64,000 nt of DNA. It comes from Phlebotomus papatasi. Taxonomy: Eukaryota > Arthropoda > Insecta > Diptera > Psychodidae. Shown one piece after another: positions 1 to 11,843 of the stretch. The first letter of the stretch is position 1. Each line of letters starts with the position of its first letter. The position numbers and the translations under genes are program-made. The stretch is taken from assembly GCF_024763615.1 (NCBI RefSeq), contig NC_077222.1, positions 21,514,001 through 21,578,000 of the forward strand. Reading direction: 5' to 3'. The notes beneath the pieces were generated by a model. It worked only from the letters and a program-made list of their open reading frames with translations, was not told where the DNA came from and searched no databases.

Positions 1-290
1 CCCCCGAAAGTTCCAAGTCTGTATCTCTGACCATTCTGCACCCATTTTAGATTGAAAATAAAACGCCAAAAATAAGACATTTTTAAGACATTCGTTCCTC
101 AACATACCATCAAGACTGGACCCCAATTTTAGTACTGGACATTAGCAATAGTTCTTTACAAGAGATAATTGTTGATACACAAAACATTTACCGATAAACT
201 TTCCCTTAATTCCAATTTTTCCCAAACGTATGACTTATTTCGGAACAAGAATTTTTCCCAAACGTACGACTTATTTCGGAACGGAGGGAG
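1..290. mobile_element. Right part of a TA-flanked TIR element with a Stowaway-like end (cut by window start)
   Basis: The right end, read inward on the minus strand, is CTCCCTCCGTTCCGAAATAA followed by GTCGTACGTTTGG, next to TA at 291-292. The same end terminates the complete element at 15242-16114, and internal sequence is also shared (for example the segment around ttttaagacatt near 82-95). A second degenerate copy of the subterminal motif lies at about 215-236. No transposase is visible; the left end is outside the window. Confidence 0.75.
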
Positions 291-648
291 TATTTAACAT
301 TTAAAATTGTTGCAGATAGAATAAAAAGCCCTTTATTTTCCCTTTGCCAAAATTTGGACGAATATCACTGTTTCAATTTTTTTTTACTGTTCATTTATAC
401 AATGCCTTACTAAACTAGTAAAACAAAAGGTTCGACTGAAGTTTAAAAACCAAGAAAGGTCTTTAAATATTACTGTAAAAAATTTAATTAATTCAGCAAA
501 AATATCAGTTTCCAAAAATTCTGGATTCGTCAATCGGTGTGAAAATTTTTCGATTAGTCAGTTTTCCAGTAAATTTCAAGTACTTTATTAAATGTTAAAT
601 ACTTTTAGTGCTTTTATTTCATAAATAAACAAATTATGTTATAAAATA

Positions 649-1310
649 ATGTTTGGCGAGTTAAAGTCAAAATCTTTATGGGTCAAGGTCAAAATCCGGA
701 AAGTAAAAATTCTAAAAGCCAAAACCGCGGCCAAAATCTCGAAAGTCAAAATTCTGAAAGCAAGAGTGTTGACAAGCCAAAATCCCGAAAGCCAAAATCT
801 AGAAAGCCAAAACCAGGAAACAAAATTCTTGAAAAGCCAAAATCTAGAAATCCAAAATCCCGAACGCCAAAATCCTGAAAACCTAAATGCTGAAAGTCAA
901 AAATTTAAAGAACCAAAATCCCGAAAGCCAAAATCCCGAAAGCCAAAATCCCGAAAACCAAAATCCCGAAAGACAAAATCCCAGAGAGGCCAAAATCCCG
1001 TAAGCTAGGATTCCGAAGGATTAAAATCCTAAAAGGATAAAATTATTCGAATAATTTCGTCTATTACAGGATTTCGACCATTAGGGATTTTAGTTTTTGA
1101 GATTTGGATTTTTGGAATTTTAGTGTTTCGGGATTTTTGTGTTTGGAATTTAGACCCTCGAGATTTTAGCTTTTCAAGATTTTGACTTTTGGGATTTTGT
1201 TTTTTTTTTTTCAAAATTTTGGCTTTTGGATTTAGGCTTTTGAAATTTCAACATATTCGGAATTTTGTCTCTTCGGAATTTCAGCTTTTGGGATTTTGGC
1301 TAGTACCGAG
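649..1310. mobile_element. Foldback element, copy 1 (arms of 15-bp tandem repeats)
   Basis: The left arm (about 655-1015) is a tandem array of a degenerate unit near CCAAAATCCCGAAAG. The right arm (about 1066-1305) is the same array inverted, near CTTTCGGGATTTTGG. A short core holds AGGATAAAATTATTCGAA, related to the core of the other copies. The right terminus, read inward, is CTCGGTACTAGCC, resembling the ends of copies 3 and 4. Lysine-, serine- and proline-rich frames across the left arm are a by-product of the repeat. Confidence 0.75.
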
Positions 1311-1817
1311 CTTTACTAATATGAGAATTATATATACTTTATTCAATCAATATTTTTAAAAACTTCAAAACTATTGATTTTTTGTTCAAGTTTTAAAACC
1401 TTAAAATTCGCAACGTACAATTGGCACACCTAGTTACAATCAATATTTTAGAATATTATTGTTTTTTATAATTGTGTTATTGTTTAAGTTGTTTAAGCTT
1501 CTGCAATATTGTAATAGGCCAATTTCTTATTTGAGATATGTGATGATTTAAATTAAAAACTTTAAGTCATTTTCTCTATTTCTTTTTATTTTTTATAATT
1601 ACTTTTTTCTAAATCTGTCAACTAAGAAAAACATAGCCTTATAGCTAGAAAGTTCCTAATACAAAGAAAGTGACCCTCGAAATCTTTAAGAAAAAAATGA
1701 TTTATAATCAGTATCTTTAATTTAATTTAAAGAATCTTTAATTTAAAGAAAAACATAGAAAAATATCGAAAAGTGTTACAAAATTTACATTAGACAACAA
1801 AAAATCCTAATCAGCAA

Positions 1818-2048
1818 TAATGTGAGGAACGTCTGTTTGAAAGGGAACCCCTATTGACACTTTTTTCAAAATGTTGAAAATTATTTAATGTATCTAGTAA
1901 AATATAAGTAATATAACGTTTTTTCTGTAGTATACGTTTTACTATAAAGAGAGACGTTCAAATTTCATATCCCAAATGGTACGAAGTAGGGTGTCAATAG
2001 GTGCTGACACGAGTTTTTAAAGTGTCAATAGACGCTCCTGTCACCCTA
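1818..2048. mobile_element. MITE of the TAGGGT family (copy A, inverted relative to copy B)
   Basis: The reverse complement matches the element at 19355-19586 over its length, including TATTGACACTTT near both ends and a shared middle GTACCATTTGG. The ends on the plus strand are TAATGTGAGGAACG and GACAGG..CACCCTA read outward, with TA at both edges. No coding capacity is seen. Confidence 0.7.
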
Positions 2049-3353
2049 AAGGATTTTTTATTGAAAAAAAAAAAAAACATAGAATAATATAGAAAAATAC
2101 ATCAAATCTATTTTAAAAATAAACTTCAATATAAGGCATTTTAGCAATAAGTTTTCGTGCATTCAGGAAAACTGTTCTCAATAGGTAAAACTATATTTTA
2201 ATTTGATTTGATCTTCCCTTTGTAAGGTAAGTTTGGGAGGGGAACGCTTCTCTATACCTAGAGAGCTTTTTTTTCCTATACTAACTCATAAAGCTTTGTT
2301 ATCTTCCCATTGTTCTTCTCAGAAAATTGTCTTCATTTCGTCTTCTTTATACTACAACTCTGTTCCTAATGAGAAAGTCAATTAATTCAAGTGCCGCTTT
2401 ATCTTTGTGCTCCACGATAAAAATGCATCCCGATGGATTAGTGAGAAGTATAATGAGTATTCATATAGATTAGTAAATTTTGAACTGAGTGCCAAATATA
2501 CAGAAATTTTATTTTTCATTCTCATGAGACGTTTTTTGGACTGAAATCCCCAAAAATCAATGAGTAATTGTTCTTTGAAGCTTTAATGTGCTAGTTGGAG
2601 TGCCCAAAAAAGTTGGCAATTAGCAAAAACATCAAATAAATTGAACGCTAGTAAAGACTGCAAACATTTGTAATGTCTTTTGAAAGCCACTCAATCGATA
2701 ATCTCCGTTTTCTTTTTGTAACTTTGGCCTTCCGCCCACATTTAAAGTTAATCTCAATTCGAACCGTTTTCCCTTCTCACCAGTCATCCAATTATTTTGA
2801 TGACTTTAGAATACCAGAAGTTTTTTTTTTATATTTATTAGAGAGTGTTTAAATCACCGTGGTATTTTCTGATTGGTATTGGCGTAATTAAAGAATACGG
2901 AGAAATGGCTAAATGGCATGTTTATTGTGATGAAAATAAACACTCAGCTTCACAAATCTCTGTGATCTGCAGCTGGAAAGGCTCATAAAAGAAATCATTT
3001 TTGATGACTTGTGGTTAGTTGGAAACAATCGATAGGTTAGGAGTTAGGAGATCAAATTCTTTTGTGCTTGCAAATTTGCTATGTTTGGAAATTTTGTATG
3101 ATCAAAATGATTTAGCTACTGAATTGAAAGAATTCGATATCTTTGAATTTTGATAGTTAATGGTCAATAGATATCCTCAGAGATTTGTTTGTTTTGAAAT
3201 GTTTGACTTTTTGAGATATTTTATTTATTTATCGTTGGAAGAGTAATTGAAATTTCATGGCATTTTAGAAGAAAAGTTGTAGCAAAGCTTTAGAATTTTG
3301 CGGAATGCTTGAACTTGTGCCTTTTAAAGTCATTTAAGAGGTATGAAATGGAG
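2049..3353. other. Unassigned AT-rich DNA
   Basis: No open frame, RNA gene or repeat that I can support. Sequence is AT-rich with short homopolymer runs (for example T at 2820-2829). Confidence 0.5.
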
Positions 3354-3573
3354 TAGGGTGGAGTCTACACTTATGGATGTTATACACTTATGGACAGCGT
3401 GCAAAAATCTTAAGTTCTTACGTAAAACAGATTTCGAAAAGTTATAAAATTATTATTTTATGATGTAATTAACAATTTTTTTTGACTTTTAGAAATCTGT
3501 TTAATGTAATAACTTAAGTTTTTTGTGTTGTCCATAAGTGTGTATAAGATCCATAAGTGTAGACTCCACCCTA
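3354..3573. mobile_element. TA-flanked MITE, TIR TAGGGTGGAGTCTACACTTA
   Basis: The left end TAGGGTGGAGTCTACACTTA is mirrored at the right end (TAAGTGTAGACTCCACCCTA). A second inner inverted pair (TATACACTTATGGAC) extends each arm to about 40 bp. It has TA at both edges and directly abuts the CACTG element that begins at 3575. Confidence 0.8.
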
Positions 3574-3574
3574 A

Positions 3575-3826
3575 CACTGAAAAAAAAGATGGTGCGATTA
3601 ACATTTTTTCCTCATAACTTTAACACTTTTTAGGTTTAAAAATATATCAACATTTTTTAATGTTAATTTTACACCTTTTTAAGGGTAAAATTAACATGAA
3701 AAAGGGTAACTTTAACCCCTAATACACCTAAAAAGGGTAATATTTACACCGATTTTGGATCAATACTGCAGGATAAAATTAACATTTCCAGAATATTATT
3801 TTAACTTTTTCGGATTTCTCTCAGTG
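3575..3826. mobile_element. CACTG-ended MITE, copy 1
   Basis: It starts CACTGAAAAAAAAG and ends TTTCTCTCAGTG, with dinucleotide AA on both sides. The internal sequence (including GTTAATTTTACACC, GGGTAAAATTAAC and a conserved GATCAATACTGCAG) is shared with five other copies in this window. It is non-autonomous. CAC termini plus 2-bp duplications fit the CACTA/EnSpm group by inference. Confidence 0.8.
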
Positions 3827-4250
3827 AAGAAACGTGATCATAAATTTGACCAAGCTATTTACAACAAACGGTGGATAAAATAATAGGTTCACCCTCAATT
3901 TTTCATCTTTTATAATTTTTTTTTTACAATTCATTAAAAAAAATTTTAGCATAGAAATGTTCAGATGCTATAGTTTGTTTTCTTTTCTTTTTTCCTTTCC
4001 ATGTTTATGTTTTTTTTCAAATTTAATCAAACCGTCTACGATGGGCGGAAACAAACTCCCTACGTACTCTATGAATGCTCTTTACCCTGGGGGAAACGAG
4101 AGGTAAACAGATCTGCCACTCATGCTTCACTTTGGGTACCGATCAGTGCGATCATGGAGACTTATCGGCGCTATCTGCCGATCCGCCACGCACGGTTCGC
4201 TTGCTGACTGTACACTGTCATCCCCTGCCTGAACCATACTTTGTCATTTT

Positions 4251-4488
4251 TACAGTAGACTCTCTCTCAATTGGGCATTTGGAGCGAAATGTCATCCGGT
4301 TTATCGATAGATTTGGGCGTCAAAGCCTTTGTAAATTCCACAAAAAGCGCTTACTTATAAAGAATCACGATAAAATAGGAAGAACTACAGCGAATTTGAT
4401 CAAATTTGCTTCATAATTAAACATGAAAATTGTCAACCAAATTTTCCGCCCGATTGAAAAAGGGCCGATTGAGTGAGAGTCTACTGTA
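4251..4488. mobile_element. TA-flanked MITE with pogo/Tigger-like end CAGTAGACTCTC
   Basis: The left end TACAGTAGACTCTCTCTCAA is mirrored at the right as GAGTGAGAGTCTACTGTA, giving TIRs of about 26 bp with a few mismatches and TA at both edges. CAGT-type ends in TA targets are known from pogo-group Tc1/mariner elements; assignment is by TIR only. The open frame across it (to 4416) is not a recognisable protein. Confidence 0.7.
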
Positions 4489-4499
4489 TTACTATTTCA

Positions 4500-4635
4500 T
4501 TAGTTGCATCGTCAATTGTCGTATCTGGATTTGCTTTATGTCTGTATTTGGTGCAAGTTACGATATAGATGTCGCCTCTTGCGTGGAATGTTGACACAAA
4601 TGAAATGCAGATACGATAACGATAGATGCAACTGA
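4500..4635. repeat. Short inverted-repeat element of about 135 bp
   Basis: The left arm TTAGTTGCATCGTCAATTG (4500-4518), continuing through GTCGTATCTG, is mirrored by CAGATACGATAACG and GATGCAACTGA at the right (to 4635), with small gaps. It is probably a small MITE; no second copy was seen. Confidence 0.5.
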
Positions 4636-6248
4636 CAATTTGGTAAATAGATAAATTTTACAAATTATGAAACCGATTTAGATTTATTCGGAATTCCAAG
4701 ACCTTTCAAATAAATTCATAATTGCCATTATTGATTACAAAATAAGGTCTCTAGAGCAGTTTAATATTTAAAAAGATAGGAACCGTGACGTCACTTTTTT
4801 ACATATTGTTTGGTTTATAGGTCAATAATGAACTCAACAGGGGTGTAAAGGCCTCTACAATCCAGAGAATTTTACGTCCATATCTGACAATATTTCCTGA
4901 AGATGCGTAGGCAATTTGCTTCAATATGGACATAATTTTCTCTAGTGTGTAGATGCCATAAAGTGAAAATATGTTCAAAAGTCTAGAGATAGAGTCCTTA
5001 AACATTGTCCTTCTCGTGAAGTACGAGCAATTAAAAATGTCTTAATCAATTTTTAACGTACCTGAAAGACATCTCTAATTGAAAAAAAATCAACATTGTC
5101 ATGCGATGTTAATAAAACAAAAAGAATCCAATTGGATTAACAAACAAGAACATATTTGATCACAGATTCTACTTCTATTTGCGTCTGTCTCTACGAGAAT
5201 CCAATTGGCTTGAGTACATAAATTCTTCTTATGTCTTCTTTGAGTAAATTCTCCGCACAAAATGGATTGGAGGTCACTATTGATTGTCTCATATGACGAA
5301 TTGGCCAATCTGTGACGCCATAAAGTGGGTGGAAAATTGATTAGCGTGCTCCCACTCTTGGGGGGGGGGGAGGGAGGCATTATGTCTCCAGATAAAGAAA
5401 CGAACATCTTTTTCCACAGATTATTTGCACACTGTCTCGGTTGTATTCTTCTGATACATCTTCCGTCGACAGGTGTTTAAACAATGCGCGAGAAACTTGA
5501 AAATCCACAAAAGCACACGGTATATATCACTCCAAACTGGGTGATTCATTGCCCAAATGCCACCCATCGTGGGGCCAATACAATGAATATGTATGTGAGG
5601 TGTGATGAAGTAACTGAAGATTCATTAATGATTTAGTGTGAAAGAAAAGCAATTATAGCTCAGTATTTTCAGAGTAAGGAAGCACTTGGGGGTACTTTAC
5701 CTTTTTATATACCCTCTTTCCATAGAGGCCTTTTCCCTTTCACACCGGTTGCCACCGGAGAGGGAAGTTTGTTTTTCACAAGGAAGGAAATACCGCAATC
5801 AAAAGCACAAAAGATGCCAACAAAAAGTCTCATGAAGTTTTTTTTCTGGGACTTGTGCTTTCCCTCAAGCACATCGACCATGTTTAGACGAGTGTTTAGA
5901 TTTTTAGTAGGATGTAACTGCTGCTGTGACTGACTAAGTTTAAGAATAGAGCTACGCAGAGATTTAAATTTTAATCGTCACATGTAGAGAATATCATTTG
6001 AGAATTTATTACAGAACAAAATTTAGGCAGACGGACAGGTTCTTCTCGTTCAGTAATGACTTTCCCGATTTAAGAGCTCTCTCCAGTTGAGGTTTTGTCT
6101 GTACCGATTCGAAGGTAAATCAGAGAGAACTTACCTAAAAATCCGTTGAAAGTTCGAATGTTTAAACCGAAAAGTTACACAAAATTAAGTAAATTCATCA
6201 AACGGACATTTATTTTCATGAAATTGCAATTCAAACACTCTGCTATCC
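4636..6248. other. Unassigned DNA with a short G-run
   Basis: No supportable gene. A G-rich run (TGGGGGGGGGGAGGGAGG) lies at about 5359-5376. The frames of about 100 codons here have no recognisable domain. Confidence 0.45.
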
Positions 6249-6250
6249 TG

Positions 6251-6771
6251 CACAGAAAAAAATATTTTGTAAAAATGTTCGTAAATGTTTGTGAATTCCT
6301 ATGGGAGAGTTATGAAATGCTCGTGAATCGTATAACCCACAAACAAATTCGTAAAAGTTTGTACTTTTTCTTCACAAACATTGTTCGTAGCATGATCATT
6401 TGACGAACACTTTTTGTACTTTTACAAACATTTTTTCGTAAATGTTCGTAAACACACAAAAAAAATGTTCGTAAAATTTTGTCGTTTGTTCGCAAATGTT
6501 CGTAAAATGTTCGACAGGCAGACAAACATGTACGAACAAATGACAAAATTTTACGAACATTTTTTTGTGTGTTTACGAACATTTTCGAACAAATGTTTGT
6601 AAAAGTACAAAAAATGCTCGTCAAATAATCATGTTACGAACAATGTTTGTGAAAAGAATACAAACTTTTACGAACTTGTTTGTGGGTTATACGATTCACG
6701 AGCATTTCGTAACTCTTCCATAGGAATTCACAAACATTTACGAACATTTTTACAAAATATTTTTTTCTGTG
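6251..6771. mobile_element. Large near-perfect palindromic element, ends CACAGAAAAAAATATTTTG
   Basis: The 521-bp element reads almost the same on both strands. The left end CACAGAAAAAAATATTTTG is mirrored at 6753-6771, and arms rich in ATGTTCGTAAA-type motifs meet near 6510-6530. TG flanks both sides (6249-6250 and 6772-6773), a matched 2-bp duplication. Open frames on both strands are an effect of the palindrome. A truncated copy lies at 10200-10505. Confidence 0.85.
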
Positions 6772-6773
6772 TG

Positions 6774-7419
6774 AAATCCATAAACTTGCAGTTTAAGCTT
6801 CGGGTAGATTTTCTAGGTTTGGCTTTGAAGTGACTTTGTCTTTTAAAGGCCATTTTGGGTCCTAGAATGTAGCCTGATTGCTACTACCGCCGACTTATAA
6901 ATACCGCACCTTTCTATAATCTCGCAAAAACATGGTTTTATAAATACAACTTAAAAAAATTACTCATAAAAATAATATTTATCAATAGTTTTGTAGATTT
7001 GTAGGTTAAGTTGTAACTAACAAACTTTAGAGGTAGTGGTATGTAGTTTTACAATCGAATGTATAACTGAGCATAATTACCAAAAAATGTTTGTTCTGGA
7101 ACGAGTAAATTTGTAAGATTTGTGACCTACAAACCTTTAAGTCAAAAGTAAATATCTAAAAAAAAACCTTTGTTTGTAGAACAAATGGGTTACAAATCTT
7201 TAACTCCAAGATTTGCACCAATACAAACCTGGTTTGTAATGGTGCTAAATTACAAATCCGGCTTTTAAACAACAAATCTCTTTACAATTTTCTGTTATTG
7301 AAGCCACATTCTACTTTTATTTGTAGCTTTTCTTATGGGAACTACAAAACTTGAACTCCTTTTCTACAAACCATTTTTCTGAGTTTGAACATGGGTTTTC
7401 CTGTTTGGCACTTGGGTTT
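6774..7419. other. AT-rich DNA with scattered ACAAACC/GGTTTGT motifs
   Basis: Short motifs TTTGTAG and CTACAAA recur in both orientations between about 6980 and 7370, suggesting a decayed palindromic element. I cannot fix ends or a target duplication. Confidence 0.25.
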
Positions 7420-7485
7420 GGAGTCGAGTCAGAGATCCTACCGCCTTAGAACTAACGATCTTGCCTATTGCGCCATTGAGATCCC
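7420..7485 (-). repeat. tRNA-like sequence, possible SINE head or tRNA pseudogene
   Basis: On the minus strand an A-box-like TGGCGCAATAGG (7464-7475) is followed about 33 bp later by a B-box-like GACTCGACTCC (7420-7430), with GGGGATC at the 5' end. The spacing fits a tRNA-derived pol III promoter. The full cloverleaf is not convincing, so a SINE remnant is more likely than a working tRNA. Confidence 0.35.
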
Positions 7486-7658
7486 CGATTTTCTCATAGA
7501 CTGATTTTTTGATTTAATCGGGAAACATGTTTCCAAAACAAATTTGTTGAAAACCATAAATCACTACCTCTTAACGTTTAGCATATTTGGCTACTAGGTC
7601 AACAGATGAGTAGAAATACGAATAAATAGATTGTGATGTTGAAAAATTGAAAACTTAA

Positions 7659-8066
7659 CGGCGTTATCACACTTGCACATTAAAATTTTAATGTGATTCA
7701 CATTAATTGTCGCTTTGTGGGCATCCAAATATGTTATTTGTGTCTTTGAGTCACTTAATATTTGGGGTTTTTCTATTTATTGACAAAGAAGTGGACTTGG
7801 CCTGCAAAAATAAGTTTAAATTTACCTAAAGCATAAATATTTTTCACATTAAAAAAATAAAGAGAAAATCGCATTAATTATTCGTATTAATGCTGTAAAT
7901 CAATTTATATCAAATTTTGCGGACCAAGTGTACCTTTTTATCAACAAATAGATCAAATTTTGAATATAAAATGATTCAAACACACAAATTACACATTTGG
8001 ACTCTCACCAGCGACAATTAATGTGAATCATATTAAAATCTTAATGTGTAAGTGTGATAATACAGT
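7659..8066. mobile_element. MITE with about 52-bp TIRs (GTTATCACACTTGCACATTA)
   Basis: Left arm 7664-7716 begins GTTATCACACTTGCACATTA and ends AATTGTCGCT. The right arm (about 8010-8061) is its reverse complement, starting AGCGACAATTAATGTGAA and ending GTGTGATAAT. Family uncertain; the TSD could not be defined. The two open frames overlapping the right part are not real genes. Confidence 0.7.
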
Positions 8067-9486
8067 AAGATTAAGTTTTTTAAACAGGAACATCACTGCA
8101 TTTGTAAACTTAGGACATTTGGGGGAACATTTGGCTTCGCTTACCATATATTTTCCATGTCCCTTTATTAAATCTGACACAGTTGTTTTCCAGGAAATAT
8201 ATGATATAAGACTAGCTGTTAAAATTTCAATATAAAATATGAAATGTTCAAAGCTAGAATGTGTGCAAAGCCTGAAAACATTCCCGTGTATTAAGAAATC
8301 CCTGAAATTTCTCATAGAGCTTCATATTAATCCTCTTCCTCTTCTCTAAAGTACTTCCACAAAAAAAAGTTAGTTGAAAGTGAAAATGGACTTAGAGACT
8401 CTTGTTATATTTTTCGGTGAAAACCTCTGATGAATCCTGAATCATCAAATTTTCTGGGAGTAGAAGCAGTTATAGTGTGTCAGCTTTTGAGGTATGATTT
8501 TCCACCTTTACTGCGGTACCCAAAAGCTCCCCAGTAAACTTGGGGAGAGAAGTGCTCTAAGTAAGTTTGTCATAGGGAGAGGATATTTCGGGAGATTAAT
8601 TGGGAGTATTTTGGGGAATGAATTTTCATCACATCGTGAAGATAATCCAGCAAATTGATTAACCTCATTCCACACAAATGTCCTAAAGTTATATATATAG
8701 ATGGCCGGATAAGGGAGGTCTAATCATCCCCGAGTGCAATTCGCTGGTATTCACGTCGTTGTCAGCAGCTGCCCCAAAATTTTCATGGAGCAGAAATGTA
8801 AAAGCACAAGTGAAATTGACTGGGAAAGTGCCACGCCCAACATTTCCCGTTCTCCCAGGCTATATATCCAACTTCTATGTTACACACTGAATCAAGATAG
8901 GACCACAATATATATACTCCATGAGAAGGCCACAACATTTTCGGGTCGTCTTTCAAAATTTCACCTCCTTTTGCGGCTTGTGATACGGAGAGTCATAGAT
9001 TACAACTTATGCTGCTACTTGAGGGCCAATGAAGTCATAAAGTCCCTCTTAAAATCCATATGAAGCTCAAATATGACCCAATTTCTTAATTATTTTTAAA
9101 ATTGCTGTTGAATTCCTGACAGAAATCTATTTTTCAATAGCAATCAGGGATTATACACGTAAGCAAGATTCAGGTAAAAGTACTTCTATAAGAGCTCAGT
9201 CAGTATATAAATAAGAAAAATTAAATGTTGCAGCGTGGCAAAATAGAATTTATCTTGATTTACTCTGCTATATATTTGTTTTGATCTGAAATTGTCTTGA
9301 GATTGTCCGTATGTCGTCTACTCTTGAAAAGCTCTTAGGTAAAAATCACGTGTGTTTCTTGTTGTTTTTCTGAGACGAAGCAGGAATAATATTGGACAAC
9401 AACAGACGTTTTCTGATTTTAAAATGTTATCTTATATTCTAACAGCATAAGGAGATTTTATTTGTATTATTCAATTTTAAAAAGCT
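8067..9486. other. Unassigned DNA with a less AT-rich patch at about 8520-9060
   Basis: A 109-codon frame from 8734 to 9063 (plus) has no recognisable domain, no clear splice context and no signal sequence. It could be chance, or an exon-like relic; I do not call it a gene. Confidence 0.3.
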
Positions 9487-9488
9487 TA

Positions 9489-9739
9489 CACTGGGAAAAA
9501 AGAGGATGCGATTAACTTTTTTCCTCAGAATTTTAACATTTTTTAGATGTAAAAATATATAAATATTTTTTAATGTTAATTTTACACCTTATTAAGGGTA
9601 AAATTAACAAGAAAAAGGGTACCTTAAACCCCTAATACACCTAAAAAGGGTAATATTTACATCAATTTCGAATCAAGACTGCAGGGTAAAATTAACATTT
9701 CCGGAATGTTATTTTAACTTTTTCGGATTTCTCTCAGTG
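9489..9739. mobile_element. CACTG-ended MITE, copy 2
   Basis: It starts CACTGGGAAAAAAGAGG and ends TTTCTCTCAGTG, flanked by TA on both sides (9487-9488, 9740-9741). Same orientation and internal sequence as copy 1. Confidence 0.85.
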
Positions 9740-10199
9740 TAGCAAAAACTCATATTAGGATTAAGTTTATATAATATCTCCCTGTTATTTAGTTGTTTTG
9801 ATTTTGTCTTGTGGTATTATTAATTAACGGAATATGTATGGAATGGAAACTGGAACACTTCCTAAACTATCTTCAGTATTTAAATTATTTAACATTCTTA
9901 TTATTTTCTTCACGGAAAAGCTCAGTGGATTTGTATTTGTAGAAAAATATTCTCTTTGGTAAATAAAAGAAAGAAAATTGTTTAAAATTCATTAGTACTT
10001 GGATTTGTTCTTCCGCTTGAGGGTGTTGCTTTCTGCCGCAAGTGGCGCTGCCAACTGTTCTCAATTTTTAATTCTCAGCTTTTAAACTTAAGGTTCCACC
10101 TAAAGCGGTGAAATTTTTTCTATGCTCTGATTTTTCCCATGATTAGATTATGTTAATTTTTGAACAAATATTTTTCACCTGAAAACTGCCATAACCATA

Positions 10200-10505
10200 C
10201 ACAGAAAAAAATATTTTGTAAAAATGTTCGTAAAAGTTTGTGAATTCCTATGGGGGAGTTACGAAATTGCCGTGAATCATATAACCTAAAAACAAGTTCG
10301 TAAAAGTTTGTACTTTTTTCACAAACATTGTTCGTAGCATGATCACTTAACGAGCATTTTTTGTACTTTTACAAACATTTGTTCGTAAATGTTCGTAAAC
10401 AACAAAAAATGTTCGTAAAATTCTGTCATTTGTTCGTAAATATTTGTTTTCCTGTCAAACATTTTATGAACATTTACAAACAATTACGAACAAAAATTAT
10501 AAAAG
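10200..10505. mobile_element. Truncated copy of the 6251-6771 palindromic element
   Basis: It starts CACAGAAAAAAATATTTTG after TA, then follows the left arm and centre of the 6251 element (shared GAATTCCTATGGG, CATTGTTCGTAGCATGATCA). It stops shortly after the centre, so the right arm is missing. Confidence 0.75.
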
Positions 10506-10891
10506 AAAAGTAATACCAAAAATGAATACTAGAGAACAAAGTAGAAGATAAGACAATAATGAGACTTTGTTAATTGACCTATAAAATTTCTTAAAAACCT
10601 TATAGGTTAATGAATCATTAGAAGTGAAACACCATCAAAGAAAACGTAAAGTAAAATCTCATATGTTTGTAATATTATTGAAAAAGCTAAAGGTTCTTTG
10701 CTAATTAAAAACAGTAACAAAAAGAGCTTTGTGAATAACATTTTGCAAGAGTTGATAAAATTTTCGCGTTTCATGTTTCTTTGATTTTTGCTTATACTGA
10801 ATTCTATTCTCTTATAAAAGTCATTTTCGTTTATCTCATGAAAATATTTAGTAAACAATTCCATTGAGAAGGCAAATTTGTTATCTAGGAT

Positions 10892-11042
10892 TATGCCCAA
10901 CGCACAATAACTTTTGTTTAGTAAACATGTTTTTGACATTTCAATGAGAGTGAGTGAGATCTAAATCTAGTCATCTTGCTCTCTCTCATAGGAAATTTTG
11001 AAAACATGTTTACAAACAAAAGTTATTGTGCGCTAGTCATTA
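10892..11042. mobile_element. ATGCCCAACGCAC palindromic MITE, copy 1
   Basis: Arms of about 65 bp (ATGCCCAACGCACAATAAC outward, GTTATTGTGCGCTAGTCAT at the right) flank a centre GTGAGATCTAAATCTAGTCA. Four other copies occur in the window. Confidence 0.8.
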
Positions 11043-11059
11043 TGTATACATAAAAACTG

Positions 11060-11165
11060 TTTTTTAAATGTTTGCGAATTCCAAAGGGGGTTTACGAAAT
11101 TCTCTTGAATCGTAAAATCCACATCCAAGTTTATTGGCAAAACTTTTGACGAACAAGTGGCAAAA
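11060..11165. repeat. Degenerate arm related to the CACAGAAAA palindromic element
   Basis: The segment follows the left arm of the 6251 element with many differences (CGAATTCCAAAGGGGGTTTACG against GAATTCCTATGGGAGAGTTA, each described here in part). It may be an older, diverged copy. Confidence 0.4.
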
Positions 11166-11843
11166 TCTTATGAAAAACTGTGCTTTCTTAAAGGAAAATT
11201 TCCATACAAATGTTTCTAGAAAAAAGACTCTTACTTTAAATGGATAATCCGGCAATCGTCAGATGGAAGAAGATTCAGCCCAGAATAAAAATTCATTCTT
11301 CCCAGAGCTTTCGGTGCTTGACGCACCTATTTCAGTGGTCGAAAATGTCTAGGTTCTTCTGGGACTTCGTCTTTGTTGGTGATAGGGATGATGTTTTTTT
11401 TGGGTACATCGGATACTGGGTTACACACTTTTGAGACTTCACAACGATTCCTTCTTGGGCGGTCGATTCAATGAACCGGCAAAGAAAGAAAAGCGTTATT
11501 GCAGGGGCCCATCAAGCCTAATAAAAAGTGAAGCTATTTTTCACTTTTCCTTGTAAAAATGTTGCAGCTATTGCACCGCCACTTAAACAAATATTCTCGT
11601 AGTTCTTGTATAATTTTGGCGAACATTATGAAATATGTATTTTTAGATAGATTTTAATGCACAATTTCGAAATATACCAGACTGATAAATAAATTCTCTT
11701 TAGGGAAAAACTTGCCAATAGTCTTCAGTGACTCTATGCAGAAACGTATGGAGAAATGAAATGTCGAGAGACCCCTGGTTATTGCAAAGAAAAATGTTAA
11801 TTTATTAAAAAAGTGATAAAAATTATCGTTGCGAAGTCTCAAA
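11166..11843. other. Unassigned DNA
   Basis: Short frames only (60-64 codons) and no recognised repeat. Confidence 0.4.

Noticed and set aside
649..1008. Basic repetitive protein (KSRKP-type repeats, 119 codons)
   Set aside because: It is the translation of the 15-bp foldback array; all three frames give repetitive peptides and the array is inverted downstream.
649..1310. CRISPR-like array
   Set aside because: Units are contiguous, degenerate and inverted in the second half, with no spacers; the sequence is eukaryotic.
4075..4416. 113-codon frame as a gene
   Set aside because: It runs into the TIR element at 4251-4488 and shows no recognisable domain.
6146..6624. Overlapping plus- and minus-strand frames of about 60-104 codons
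   Set aside because: They arise from the palindrome, which gives near-identical frames on both strands.
7420..7485. Functional tRNA gene
   Set aside because: A- and B-box-like motifs are present, but acceptor and anticodon stems do not pair convincingly.
9489..9739. Tc1/mariner assignment for the CACTG family
   Set aside because: Only some copies are flanked by TA; matched AA, TG and TT duplications in others argue against a TA-specific transposase.
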